Assembly (NCBI RefSeq): GCF_026196735.1
Contig: NZ_JAPHUF010000014.1
Location: 1 to 64,000 of the forward strand
DNA length: 64,000 nt
Origin: Sulfurimonas sp.
GTDB taxonomy: Bacteria > Campylobacterota > Campylobacteria > Campylobacterales > Sulfurimonadaceae
Reading direction: 5' to 3'
Of the stretch, positions 25,156-34,467 are shown piece after piece. Position 1 is the stretch's first letter, and each line of letters opens with the position of its first letter. The notes beneath the pieces were generated by a model. The model saw nothing but the letters and a program-made list of their open reading frames with translations, was not told where the DNA came from and ran no database searches. A program made the position numbers and the translations under genes.

Positions 25156-26802
25156 ATGGAAATTGAAACAATTAGGAAACTTGAAAAGCAGGCACTTAAA
25201 AAAAGCGGTACTGACTTTGCAAGACTAGGATTTGCACTATTTTTCATGATAGGTGTTATGACATTTAGCTTAATGAGTAATGGTGGGATTTCTAACAACA
25301 TGTTTTTAGCCGTTGCTGCACTGATTGGTGCATATATGGCGATGAATATTGGTGCAAATGATGTAGCAAATAATGTTGGTCCTGCCGTTGGTTCTAAATC
25401 ATTGACTATGACAACAGCCATTATTATTGCAGCCATATTTGAGGCTGCCGGTGCTATTATTGGCGGTGGTGAAGTTGTTAAAACAATAAAAAAAGGCATT
25501 ATAGACATTTCTGCTTTTGGCGGCAATGTTGATCCATTTATATGGGCGATGATGGCCGCTTTGCTAGCTGCTGCTTTATGGCTTAACTTTGCAACTATGA
25601 TGAGGGCTCCTGTTTCTACCACGCACTCAATAGTTGGTGGTGTTATGGGTGCTGGTATTGCTGCTGCAGGATTTAGTATTGTAAATTGGACCACAATGAG
25701 CAAGATTGCTGCTTCATGGGTCATATCGCCTGTTTTAGGTGGTATTATTGCTGCTGCTTTTCTCTTTGCAATTAAAAAAACTATCATATTTAAAGAAGAC
25801 AAAGTTCAAGCTGCTAAAACTTATGTGCCTATTTTTGTAGCAATAATGTCTTTAGCATTTGTTACTTACTTAACTCTAAAAGGCCTTTCAAAAATATGGC
25901 CACAAGTTGTAGAGACACTAAATATGTTACCTCTAATTTCTATGCAAATCACAGAAAAACCTTCTCTTTCAACTGCTTTAACACTTGGATTGAGTGTAGC
26001 AATTTTTGTTTATATATTAGTAAAAAAAAGAGTAGCGTCAAATACAACTACTCTTGAAAACAATAGAGTATCTATAAATAAAATGTTTACTATACCTCTT
26101 ATATTTTCAGCAGCACTTCTAAGTTTTGCTCATGGTGCAAATGATGTAGCAAATGCCGTTGGTCCATTAGCTGCTATCAATGATGCTATAGTTAATGGCG
26201 GGATATCGTCTAAGGCTTCTATCCCATTATGGGTTATGAGTGTAGGTGCCTTAGGTATTGCCCTTGGTCTTGCTCTATATGGTCCTAAGCTTATCAAAAC
26301 AGTTGGTAGTGAGATAACTGAGCTTGACCAAATAAGAGCCTTCTCTATTGCAATGGCAGCTTCAATCACTGTTATTATAGCTTCTCAACTAGGGCTTCCG
26401 GTCAGTTCAACTCATATAGCAATCGGTGGTGTATTTGGCGTTGGTTTTTTAAGAGAGTGGTTGCACATCCAAGAAGATAAAAATACTATCGAAGAAGACA
26501 GAATTATCATAAAAGATGAGAGAGAAAACAAAAATGCTTACACTGCAGAGCTTAAAACACTAGAAGAAAAAGATGAAAAAAATCCTGAAGATTACTCTAG
26601 GATTGTTGAGCTTTATAAACTTATTGCCAATGAGAAAAAAATCATCAAATCTACAAAAAAAGACATCAAAAGAGCTCAAAAAGTTGAATATGTAAAAAGA
26701 GATGCTATTAAGAAAATTGCGGCTGCTTGGGTAATCACAGTCCCTGCAACCGCAATTTTGGCTGCAGTACTTTTCTTTACGATAAAAGGCATTATGGTTT
26801 AA
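25156..26802 (+). CDS. Inorganic phosphate transporter, PiT family
   Basis: The 548-residue polytopic protein has the duplicated PiT signature: GANDVANNVGPAVGS near residue 67 and GANDVANAVGPLAA near 330, each followed by an APVSTTHSIVGG- or LPVSSTHIAIGG-type motif. It couples phosphate (or metal-phosphate) uptake to the proton or sodium gradient. A charged, Lys/Glu-rich coiled insertion (about 440-520) precedes the final membrane helix. A TATAAT box and AGAGGG ribosome site lie upstream. Confidence 0.92.
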   Translation: MEIETIRKLEKQALKKSGTDFARLGFALFFMIGVMTFSLMSNGGISNNMFLAVAALIGAYMAMNIGANDVANNVGPAVGSKSLTMTTAIIIAAIFEAAGAIIGGGEVVKTIKKGIIDISAFGGNVDPFIWAMMAALLAAALWLNFATMMRAPVSTTHSIVGGVMGAGIAAAGFSIVNWTTMSKIAASWVISPVLGGIIAAAFLFAIKKTIIFKEDKVQAAKTYVPIFVAIMSLAFVTYLTLKGLSKIWPQVVETLNMLPLISMQITEKPSLSTALTLGLSVAIFVYILVKKRVASNTTTLENNRVSINKMFTIPLIFSAALLSFAHGANDVANAVGPLAAINDAIVNGGISSKASIPLWVMSVGALGIALGLALYGPKLIKTVGSEITELDQIRAFSIAMAASITVIIASQLGLPVSSTHIAIGGVFGVGFLREWLHIQEDKNTIEEDRIIIKDERENKNAYTAELKTLEEKDEKNPEDYSRIVELYKLIANEKKIIKSTKKDIKRAQKVEYVKRDAIKKIAAAWVITVPATAILAAVLFFTIKGIMV

Positions 26803-26807
26803 TAACC

Positions 26808-26833
26808 TAGTCATCTCAAATCTGAGATGACTA
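26808..26833. terminator. Hairpin between convergent pit and nosL genes
   Basis: TAGTCATCTCA (26808-26818) and TGAGATGACTA (26823-26833) form a perfect 11-bp stem with an AATC loop. It fills the 35-bp space between two convergent stop codons, as expected for a shared transcription stop, although no T-run follows on either side. Confidence 0.55.
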
Positions 26834-26837
26834 AGAG

Positions 26838-27317
26838 CTACTCAAAATCTTTTTTTACTATTTCCATAGCTTCAAAAAAATTCATTATTTCCCCTCCATT
26901 TTCATTTTTAAACTCTTTTGCATCATTTTCAGAAGAAAAAGCGTACTTGCTTACCCGTGTCATAGTACCGTTGATTTTACTTCCAACCACATAATACGCT
27001 TCTCTAATATCTATAAAGTTAAGATTCTTGGCATCAACCACTTGAGGATCGTCTATACTTGCGCCCTCTCTTAAGTGATCGACTAAACAGTGAAAAGAGC
27101 AATATTGATATGTTTTATTATCGATAGATGCACTATGAGAAGTTTTATAAAACTTAACTAAATCCATTCCACATCTAGGACAAAATTTTTTCTCTTTGCC
27201 ATCTTGTAAAAGAATGGCGTTGTCTTTGCTAACAGATTGAAACATAGTAGATTTTATTTGAGAAGCATTAGCAACCGACAATAGCATTATAAACAACACA
27301 CTTAGTACTTTTAACAT
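26838..27317 (-). CDS. NosL-like copper-binding periplasmic protein
   Basis: The protein has 159 residues from ATG 27317, chosen because AAAGGG lies 6 nt upstream; an ATG 21 nt earlier lacks a site. It has a signal peptide (LKVLSVLFIMLLSVANA). The mature part resembles NosL: FCPRCGMDLVKFYKTSHSA (CxxCGM), QYCSFHCLVDHL and VVGSKINGTMTRVSKYAFSS. NosL proteins bind Cu(I) and help assemble nitrous oxide reductase or related cuproenzymes. No nos genes are in the window, so the target is open. It is divergent from the thioredoxin-like gene. Confidence 0.8.
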   Translation of the reverse strand: MLKVLSVLFIMLLSVANASQIKSTMFQSVSKDNAILLQDGKEKKFCPRCGMDLVKFYKTSHSASIDNKTYQYCSFHCLVDHLREGASIDDPQVVDAKNLNFIDIREAYYVVGSKINGTMTRVSKYAFSSENDAKEFKNENGGEIMNFFEAMEIVKKDFE

Positions 27318-27394
27318 TTTAAACCCTTTGTTTTTCATAATATTACCAATAAATTATTAGTTAAGTGTTAAAATAAATAAAAACTTGGATAACC

Positions 27395-27865
27395 ATGAAA
27401 AACAAGATAAAAAAATATTTAAAAGAGTTTGTTCTTTTTATTGTTGTTATGACAATCTTCGCAAATGCTTTAAGCTTATATAGAAGCTTAGATTTAAACA
27501 AAGAAGCTCTTCCTGCTGAATTCAATGTCATTAAAGATAAACCTGTTCTTGTTCATTTTTGGGCTACATGGTGCCCTGTATGTAAAGTAGAAGCCCCAAA
27601 CATCCAAACAATATCTGAAAATTTTCAAGTGATAACAATTGCTGTAAAATCCTCAGATAATGATGAGATAAATAAGTATTTAAAAGAAAATAACCTAGAT
27701 TTTGAATTTATAAACGATTACGACGGTTCAATAGCTCAAAAATTTGGCATAAGCGTTTATCCAACAACTATAATCTACGATAAAGATAGAAATGTAGTCT
27801 TTAGCGATGTTGGTTATACAAGTACATGGGGATTGTGGTTAAGAATGCTTTGGGCTGGAATGTAA
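27395..27865 (+). CDS. Membrane-anchored thioredoxin-like disulfide oxidoreductase (TlpA/ScsD type)
   Basis: The 156-residue protein has an uncleaved N-terminal membrane helix (FVLFIVVMTIFANALSLY) and a thioredoxin fold facing the periplasm, with active site WATWCPVCKVEAP and cis-Pro segment ISVYPTTIIYD. It would reduce or oxidise periplasmic thiols, for example during cytochrome or metalloprotein maturation. Being divergent from a NosL-like protein with Cys motifs, it could service that protein; this is inference from position. Confidence 0.85.
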   Translation: MKNKIKKYLKEFVLFIVVMTIFANALSLYRSLDLNKEALPAEFNVIKDKPVLVHFWATWCPVCKVEAPNIQTISENFQVITIAVKSSDNDEINKYLKENNLDFEFINDYDGSIAQKFGISVYPTTIIYDKDRNVVFSDVGYTSTWGLWLRMLWAGM

Positions 27866-27936
27866 ATATGTATTTTATTTTGATTCAGTAACTAAGATTT
27901 AGAGAGTAATGTAGTTTCAAGACGCTTAGCAAGGAA

Positions 27937-27982
27937 GCGCACATCTAGTGCGCGACGAGCGTAGCAACGCAGAAAATGCGTT
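27937..27982 (-). repeat. GC-rich double hairpin downstream of the molybdoenzyme gene
   Basis: Two hairpins lie side by side. GCGCAC-ATCTA-GTGCGC occupies 27937-27953 and AACGCA-GAAAA-TGCGTT occupies 27966-27982. G+C is 26 of 46 bases, far above the surroundings. The element is 14 bp beyond the stop codon of the large subunit gene and could end or stabilise that transcript. Its composition also resembles dispersed intergenic repeats, but no second copy is in the window. Confidence 0.5.
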
Positions 27983-27995
27983 ACTATCAAAATCC

Positions 27996-30900
27996 TTACT
28001 TGTTAATTTTAACTGCGTAAGCCTTATCCGATAAAGGCACCCAAGGACGCTTGATATGCTGCGGACGACGAAGTGTAGAATTTTCATCTAGACCACGAGT
28101 AAGCTCATCTCTCCATCCTTCGTAGATTTTAAAGTTATTGTCATAATTAACATAGATATCACCTATTTTATCACCAGCTTGTGCAGGCTCTAAAATAACT
28201 TTTTGGTGCCAACAATGCATACCAGAAATAGGATCCGGATGAGCTGCAGCTACGGCATTTTGCCATGAACCACTCAGTCCATCCCACCAGATATTTTGAC
28301 TATCTTTGTTATAATCAGCAAATCTTTTAGTATTAAACGGTTTGATACCCTCTACATACTTCATTTTACCTTCTTTACCATCCATTTGAAGTTCAGCAGT
28401 CGGAACACCAAAACTATTCAGACCGCTTGTTCCCTCATAATCTTCAATCTTAATTTGTGCACCCTCACGACCAGCATTTTCTGGTGTGTGAGCCATAAAT
28501 TTAGGATCGTTCATATTTCTAGCAACTGGCTGAGAATCAACTTTTCCATCTGTAACACCATTAGGAATTGTTACAGAATTTACAAGTTTCCATCTACCAC
28601 CATGGTGTGAACAAGCAAGAGTACCTGGAAGGACACCCTCAGTCGGTATTGCCATAGCTACAAAGTAACCAGACTCTAAACCAGTAACACTATCTGTAAT
28701 TCTCACACGGATTGCGTCACCGCGCTTAAATCCTTGACGCTTAGCATCCCCAGTTGAAATCCAGATAGGGTCGTGATTTTGTGAAATCTCCATAAGATGC
28801 TTAGAATTTGCAGAACGAGTATGGATATTATACGGCAGACGAAAAACCGTATTTAGTGCATACGAGTTTTTCTCTGTCATAAAAGAGTGATTTACATGCG
28901 ATGTAATATGTACCATCTCTTTTTTCTCTTCTTCGCTTCTTGGATAGATTGGAATAGCATATTCCGGCCATTTCCAATCATCCGCTAGCCATTCACAGAA
29001 GAAGTCAAGTTTCTTGTCTAAAGTTGCGAAACCTTCCATCTTAACACCATCAATTTCAATACCGATAGGTTTTTTCTTACCATGAGACTCTGCAGTCATA
29101 ACACCTGTACGCTTATTGATAGTTACATGTTGTTTATCATATTTATGACCGTGAGAAATATAATTTACACCATCATCTTTAATCTCTTTTTCTTGAGACG
29201 AATAGATATGATTCTCTTCCATCCAAGCACCATGATCTCTCATATACTCGTATACCGGGAACTCAGAATTTCTATATCTATTATCAGATGTAGCAGTTTT
29301 CTTCAAGTTTGGCAAGTTGTCTCCAAACGCCGCGTCATACCACTCTTCAATTGTAACAGGTTTACCAGGATTTTTCTTAGATTCCCACATAGACTTAATA
29401 GTCTTAGTTTTAGCAGCGTCTAAGAATATATCACCCTTTGGATCGATATAGTTAACACACATGTCAAACCAGAACTCATTTTCTTCCCAAACTTCACCAA
29501 GACCAGATTTAATATGAGCTTCAAGTGTAGCGCGGTTAGGGTTGTTAGGTTTCCATCCAGCTTTTTCTAAAGCAACACGCATAACCGGTTGACGGAACGA
29601 TGTCCATCTTGCTGGCATTGTAGCTTCAGAGTGCTGATCGTGTCTTTCACCGGCTAAACCAACAGGTAAAATATAATCAACATACCAGTTTGTCTCAGAC
29701 CATACTGGAGACAAGTTAAATGTAAGTTCCATTTTTGACTCATCTTTAATAGTCTCAATCCATCTGAAACCATCTGGATTGATCCAAACCGGATTATACA
29801 TACGAGGAATCCAAACAGCAACTTTTTCAGCTACTTTTAGACCCTTGTCCTGCCATTTCTTCTGCCATTTTTTATCACTAAGAAGGTGTGGTAATAGATA
29901 TGACATCTCATAAGTTGACAGAGGCCATTCCGGCGGCCATGAAAGCTCATTGTAAACATCGATTTTAGGAATGTTTGAACCTCTTTTACCTTGACCGACA
30001 GTTGAACTTCCACCTTTACCACCAACAGAAATAACATGCCAGTGATGGAAGAATGTACCACCCTCAGGTCCGATAGCTCCACGCATACCTAACATCAAAA
30101 AGCCTGTACGACCTGATGTCCAGCCACCACGGTTACCAGCTGCAGCTGCACGCCAGAAGTATGTAGAAACAGCAGTGTCAGCCCAAATAACCATATCATA
30201 TAATTGCTCTAATTTGTAAGCAGGAACATGAGTTTCTTTAACGGCATAATCAAGTGTATATGGAGAGTAAAGCTCTTTTAGCATATCTAGGTATGATTCA
30301 AAATCATTACCGGTTGGTACTTTAGAGATATAACCTTTTTGTACCATGAAGTTTAGATAATCTCTGTTATCCATCATAACTTCCCAGTTAAACCATTTTT
30401 TAACAAATGCTTTATTTACCTTGTTTTCTGTAAGCATACGCTGTACTAGATAAAGATAGATTGCAGCTTCTGTACCAGGCCATGCAGCAATCCACAAGTC
30501 TGCCATACCAGCTGAGTTAGACATACGAGGGTCCATAACTACTAATTTTGCACCTTTTTGTCTTGCATCAGCAATATGTCCGGCAGCTTGTTGGAAATAG
30601 TGACCGGCATCAGCAGCATGAGATGAGTTAAGGAAGATTAACTTAGCGTTAGCCCAATCCGGAGAACTTCTATCATCATTTGCCCACTGGATAGTTGGAG
30701 TACGACCACCAGATGAACAGATATTTGTATGTGAGTTAAAACAGTCTTGACCTAGAGTGTGCCATACTTTACCAGTAAAGCCATTCTCATTTGGACGGCC
30801 AACATGGAACATACATGATTTTTTAGATAACTCATCGTCACCCTTCATTGCGTCATGCATCTTGTTACCGATTGTAGTCATTGCCTCATCCCAAGTCGTA

Positions 30901-31412
30901 CGAATCCATTTACCTTCACCACGAGCAGAACCTGGAGCTCTTTTAAGTGGGAATGCTATACGATCTGGATCATACATTTGAGATTGTGTTGCGTAACCTT
31001 TAGCACAGTTACGACCACGAGAACCCGGATGAAGTGGGTTACCCATGTACTTTTTAACTGTGAAAGTTTTCTTGTCAATCCAAGCAGTTAAACCACAAGA
31101 AGCCTCACAGTTTGAACATGCAGTAGCAACGATAGCATAATCATTTACTTCGATACCGTCTGGATTAGATTCATTTCTGACACCTTTACGATCGATACCG
31201 CCTCTTTTCCAATCATCTCCATCTAACTCTTTAAAATCATCCCACTGATCCATCGGAGGATAGAATGATAATGAGTCTGGAGTGTTGGTAAACTTACTAT
31301 CACTTACAGATTCTGCAAGTGCATCTGTTGTAAACACGCCTTTTGCAATAGTAGCACCTGCAACAGTAAATGCAGCGCCTTTTAAAAATGTTCTTCTACT
31401 TTGTAAATACAT
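27996..31412 (-). CDS. Molybdopterin oxidoreductase catalytic subunit (CISM family), Tat-exported
   Basis: The 1138-residue protein starts with a twin-arginine signal (QSRRTFLKGAAFTVAGATIAKG). It binds one 4Fe-4S cluster through Cys99, Cys102, Cys106 and Cys136 (ATACSNCEASC and GRNCAKG), with the Lys between cluster and cofactor retained. Cys232 in NICSSGGRTPT is the likely molybdenum ligand. It is longer than typical PsrA/PhsA (about 750) and somewhat longer than SoeA-type sulfite dehydrogenases. It is the last gene of a ferredoxin-NrfD-catalytic operon, probably facing the periplasm and exchanging electrons with quinone. Polysulfide, thiosulfate, tetrathionate and sulfite are candidate substrates; I cannot choose. 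Confidence 0.85.
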   Translation of the reverse strand: MYLQSRRTFLKGAAFTVAGATIAKGVFTTDALAESVSDSKFTNTPDSLSFYPPMDQWDDFKELDGDDWKRGGIDRKGVRNESNPDGIEVNDYAIVATACSNCEASCGLTAWIDKKTFTVKKYMGNPLHPGSRGRNCAKGYATQSQMYDPDRIAFPLKRAPGSARGEGKWIRTTWDEAMTTIGNKMHDAMKGDDELSKKSCMFHVGRPNENGFTGKVWHTLGQDCFNSHTNICSSGGRTPTIQWANDDRSSPDWANAKLIFLNSSHAADAGHYFQQAAGHIADARQKGAKLVVMDPRMSNSAGMADLWIAAWPGTEAAIYLYLVQRMLTENKVNKAFVKKWFNWEVMMDNRDYLNFMVQKGYISKVPTGNDFESYLDMLKELYSPYTLDYAVKETHVPAYKLEQLYDMVIWADTAVSTYFWRAAAAGNRGGWTSGRTGFLMLGMRGAIGPEGGTFFHHWHVISVGGKGGSSTVGQGKRGSNIPKIDVYNELSWPPEWPLSTYEMSYLLPHLLSDKKWQKKWQDKGLKVAEKVAVWIPRMYNPVWINPDGFRWIETIKDESKMELTFNLSPVWSETNWYVDYILPVGLAGERHDQHSEATMPARWTSFRQPVMRVALEKAGWKPNNPNRATLEAHIKSGLGEVWEENEFWFDMCVNYIDPKGDIFLDAAKTKTIKSMWESKKNPGKPVTIEEWYDAAFGDNLPNLKKTATSDNRYRNSEFPVYEYMRDHGAWMEENHIYSSQEKEIKDDGVNYISHGHKYDKQHVTINKRTGVMTAESHGKKKPIGIEIDGVKMEGFATLDKKLDFFCEWLADDWKWPEYAIPIYPRSEEEKKEMVHITSHVNHSFMTEKNSYALNTVFRLPYNIHTRSANSKHLMEISQNHDPIWISTGDAKRQGFKRGDAIRVRITDSVTGLESGYFVAMAIPTEGVLPGTLACSHHGGRWKLVNSVTIPNGVTDGKVDSQPVARNMNDPKFMAHTPENAGREGAQIKIEDYEGTSGLNSFGVPTAELQMDGKEGKMKYVEGIKPFNTKRFADYNKDSQNIWWDGLSGSWQNAVAAAHPDPISGMHCWHQKVILEPAQAGDKIGDIYVNYDNNFKIYEGWRDELTRGLDENSTLRRPQHIKRPWVPLSDKAYAVKINK

Positions 31413-31425
31413 TAATATATTCTCC

Positions 31426-32328
31426 CTAACTCATTGGTAATAATTGTGGAATCATTAGCCATACATGTTTAACTATAGCTAGTCCTACTAACGCCATAAT
31501 AGCTGCTAGTTTTAAAATACTTTCACTTTTACTACTTCTACTTAATAAAATAAGTATCATTGGTAAAATATAAGCTATCCATTGACCTAACCAGAACATA
31601 ACAGTATATGGTCCGTCACCTTTGATGTACTCTAGTATTACTGCAATTTCTTCTGCTTTCATCGGGCCAAATACATACTCTGACATGTAGATGATAAATG
31701 CCATTAATGCACTTAAACCAAGAACTACGCCTAAAGTTTTTTTAGCTTCATCAGAAAGCTTGTTTCCGCCAACTAAAATCATTGTTGCTGAACCAGCAAG
31801 TAAAGCAGCTAAAATCATTTGAGCTGCCTCTGCCGGCATTTGCCATAATTCACGAGCTGTACACTGAGACATAAGTGCTGCTGTATAAAGTGTTACCGGT
31901 ATCGCAAGGATTGTAGTCCATAGTAATACTTTGTCAAAAGTTTCATTGTTTTTCTTGTACGCAAGAAAAGCAAGAAGAACTAGCAGACCTAAGAATGCCG
32001 AAGCCATAAATGAACCCCATGCAATTGCTGATGACCAGCTAGGATAAACAAAAATATGCCACATTCTAAACGGCTGATGTAAGTCTGCAAGTGTAAATAG
32101 TAAGAAAATATTAATAAAAATAAATGCAACTATAGCAGTTGGCAATCTTAAATTCTTTGCTGACTCAGGGTGCATTCTAAGAAGAATAAAGAGCATAAAA
32201 ATAACACCGGTACCGATACTTTTTGCCCACATATTTACTGTAACTAACCAAGGCCAAACTATGCCTGGGATTCCTACATCTAATGTAACCACAGCATTTG
32301 TCGCTGCTAATACTTCATGAACAGCCAT
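31426..32328 (-). CDS. NrfD/PsrC-like quinone-interacting membrane subunit
   Basis: The 300-residue protein is strongly hydrophobic with about eight membrane helices (for example VIFMLFILLRM, IVAFIFINIFLLFTLADL, AYILPMILILLS). It has the HQPFRMWHIFVYP segment conserved after helix 2 in NrfD/PsrC proteins. It anchors the complex and moves electrons and protons between menaquinone and the iron-sulfur subunit. Its ATG shares one base with the stop of the upstream ferredoxin gene (TAATG). The catalytic subunit gene follows 13 bp downstream. Confidence 0.88.
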   Translation of the reverse strand: MAVHEVLAATNAVVTLDVGIPGIVWPWLVTVNMWAKSIGTGVIFMLFILLRMHPESAKNLRLPTAIVAFIFINIFLLFTLADLHQPFRMWHIFVYPSWSSAIAWGSFMASAFLGLLVLLAFLAYKKNNETFDKVLLWTTILAIPVTLYTAALMSQCTARELWQMPAEAAQMILAALLAGSATMILVGGNKLSDEAKKTLGVVLGLSALMAFIIYMSEYVFGPMKAEEIAVILEYIKGDGPYTVMFWLGQWIAYILPMILILLSRSSKSESILKLAAIMALVGLAIVKHVWLMIPQLLPMS

Positions 32329-32966
32329 TAGTGACCTCCTACAGGCATTTTAGATGTCATCTTACCAAATAGATCATGACCTTCAGGACGGAACGATGCA
32401 AGTGGGTTAAGAGAAACATTACCGCCACCAACATAGTAATGGTGAGGATTAGTACCTTTTTCAGGCTTACGAACTTGAACTCCGCCTTGACTATTTTGAA
32501 TATATTTAGAAATATTTGAAGTCGGATCATCTAAGTCGCCAAAAATATTTGCTTGAACAGGACATGCAACAACACAAGCCGGCATCATAGATGAAGCAAC
32601 TCTGTGCGCACAATATGTACATTTATCGGCAGTTTGTGTTTGAGGATCAATATATATAGCTCCATATGGACAAGCCATAACACAACCGGCACAACCAATA
32701 CAACGCTCTTTATCAATATTTACAATACCGTTATCTAAATAGTGAAGTGCGCTTACCGGGCAGATTCTCTCACATGGTGCATTTTCACAATGATTACATC
32801 TAAGTGGAGTAAATGTTCTTTTTGTTTCTGGGAATGTTCCCACATCTACATATTTAACACGAAGTCTCCATGTACTAAGTGGAACTTCATTTTCCACTTT
32901 ACATGCGATTTCGCACCCTTTACATCCCATACACAGATGCAAATCAACTAGGAAGCCTAATTGCAT
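32328..32966 (-). CDS. Four-cluster ferredoxin subunit of the molybdoenzyme complex
   Basis: The protein has 212 residues from ATG 32966 (MQLGFLVDLHLCMGC), with AAGGAG five nt upstream; a longer frame of 10 codons has no ribosome site. Four 4Fe-4S clusters are visible: CMGCKGCEIAC, CNHCENAPCERIC, CIGCAGCVMACP, and CTYC paired with CVVACP. It resembles DmsB/PsrB/NrfC-type electron-transfer subunits. It has no Tat signal itself, so it would be carried out with the catalytic subunit. It is the first gene of the operon. Confidence 0.9.
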   Translation of the reverse strand: MQLGFLVDLHLCMGCKGCEIACKVENEVPLSTWRLRVKYVDVGTFPETKRTFTPLRCNHCENAPCERICPVSALHYLDNGIVNIDKERCIGCAGCVMACPYGAIYIDPQTQTADKCTYCAHRVASSMMPACVVACPVQANIFGDLDDPTSNISKYIQNSQGGVQVRKPEKGTNPHHYYVGGGNVSLNPLASFRPEGHDLFGKMTSKMPVGGH

Positions 32967-33011
32967 ATATTCTCCTTGTGGCCTTATTATTGGCAATTAT
33001 TAAGATTTATT

Positions 33012-33056
33012 ACTATAGTTAATCTTCAAAAAAAAATCTATATTTTAAAAATATAG
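33012..33056 (-). promoter_or_regulatory. Promoter and palindrome upstream of the molybdoenzyme operon
   Basis: A minus-strand TATAGT (33017-33012) could be the -10 box. Upstream, a perfect palindrome CTATATTTT-A-AAAATATAG (33038-33056) overlaps the -35 region, which suits a repressor or activator site. The rest of the 208-bp spacer to hisD is AT-rich, with no gene seen. Confidence 0.4.
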
Positions 33057-33174
33057 GATTTCTTACTACATGAATATTACCTTTATAAACCTTAAAGGAG
33101 TTATAAAAATGTGATAATTTTATAATATTTTTTACAACTGTGAATATTTGAAAAACAGAAAGTCAGATAATACT

Positions 33175-34467
33175 TTAGCTCTTAAGCCTTACCCTAACTG
33201 ACTCTTCATGCGCAGTTAACCCCTCAGTATTTGCTATGAGGGCGCACTCTTGTCCTATCTCGTTTATAGCTTTGGAGCTAAAAGAGATAATAGATGTCTT
33301 TTTCATAAAATTCTCTACTCCAAGTGGAGAGTAAAATTTAGCCGTTCCGCCAGTTGGTAGTGTATGGTTTGGTCCAGCCACATAATCACCAATTGCTTCA
33401 GGTGTATTGTGACCTAGAAAAATTGCTCCTGCATGTTTAATAAACGGAAGTAACTCAAAAGGATTATTTGTAGCAACTTCTAAGTGCTCTGGAGCTATTT
33501 CATTCATCAGCTTTATAGCTTCATCCATATCTTCAGTAACAATTATGGCTCCGCGCTCTTCTATTGATTTTCTCGCAATCTCTTGACGGGGAAGTTTTAA
33601 TAACCAGTTTTCTAGTTCTATTTTAACCTCATCTGCCAACTTTTGTGATGGAGTGATAAGAATTGAGCTTGCCATCTCATCATGTTCTGCTTGAGAGAGC
33701 AAGTCAATAGCTAAGTGAGAAGCATTTGCACTATCATCAGCCAAGATGCCTATCTCACTAGGACCTGCTATCATATCTATATTTACATCACCAAAAACCA
33801 TCTTTTTCGCAGTTGCTACAAAAATATTTCCCGGTCCTGTTATAACATCAACTTTAGGAATAGTCTGGGTTCCATAAGCCATCGCTGCTATCGCAGATGC
33901 ACCGCCAACTTTGTAAACTTGCTCTACTCCACACAGATGACATGCAGCAAGCAGAAGTTCATTTGGCTCATTGTCTGGTGTTGGAGTACAGACTACGATG
34001 TTCTCAACTCCTGCAACCTGAGCAGGTATGACATTCATAAGAAGTGAAGATGGGTAAGCTGCTTTTCCTCCAGGTATATAAAGCCCTGCACTGTCAACAG
34101 CAGTTACTTTTTGACCTAAAATCGTTCCGTTGTCTTCTGTATCAAACCAAGATTTCGGTTTTTGTTTTTCATGATATGCTTTGATTCTATTATAAGAGAG
34201 GTGTAGTGCATCTAATAGTTTTTTGTCAATATTATTATATGCTTTTTGCATAGAGTCAGTAGATATCAATAAGTCTTCATCCGCTTTTGGTGTCCAGTTG
34301 TCAAATTTAGATATATGTTGCTTTAGTGCTACATTTTTATCGGTTCTTATTTCACTTATAATATTTCCAACAATAGCACTTACTGATGCGATATCCATTT
34401 TGCCTCTTTGAAGAAGCTCATCAAACTCAGCTTTAAAGTTAGTGCTTTTTGAATTTGTAAAAATCAT
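33175..34467 (-). CDS. hisD: Histidinol dehydrogenase
   Basis: The 430-residue protein has the HisD signature ITGPGNIFVATAKKMVFGDVNIDMIAGPSE (split by Asp and Gly motifs), LLSQAEHDEMASS with zinc-ligand residues, APEHLEVA, and GPNHTLPTGGTAKFYSPLG with the catalytic His. It performs the last two oxidations from histidinol to histidine. It is the last gene of a membrane protein-aroK-thioredoxin-hisD run with overlapping ends, and its ATG shares a base with the preceding stop. Other his genes are elsewhere, except hisC at 58193-59296. Confidence 0.96.
   Translation of the reverse strand: MIFTNSKSTNFKAEFDELLQRGKMDIASVSAIVGNIISEIRTDKNVALKQHISKFDNWTPKADEDLLISTDSMQKAYNNIDKKLLDALHLSYNRIKAYHEKQKPKSWFDTEDNGTILGQKVTAVDSAGLYIPGGKAAYPSSLLMNVIPAQVAGVENIVVCTPTPDNEPNELLLAACHLCGVEQVYKVGGASAIAAMAYGTQTIPKVDVITGPGNIFVATAKKMVFGDVNIDMIAGPSEIGILADDSANASHLAIDLLSQAEHDEMASSILITPSQKLADEVKIELENWLLKLPRQEIARKSIEERGAIIVTEDMDEAIKLMNEIAPEHLEVATNNPFELLPFIKHAGAIFLGHNTPEAIGDYVAGPNHTLPTGGTAKFYSPLGVENFMKKTSIISFSSKAINEIGQECALIANTEGLTAHEESVRVRLKS

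Noticed and set aside
33095-33114. AAAGGAG followed by ATG-TGA, a minimal start-stop
   Set aside because: The plus-strand start codon is followed at once by a stop, and no downstream gene on that strand exists to be regulated. I regard it as chance in an AT-rich spacer.
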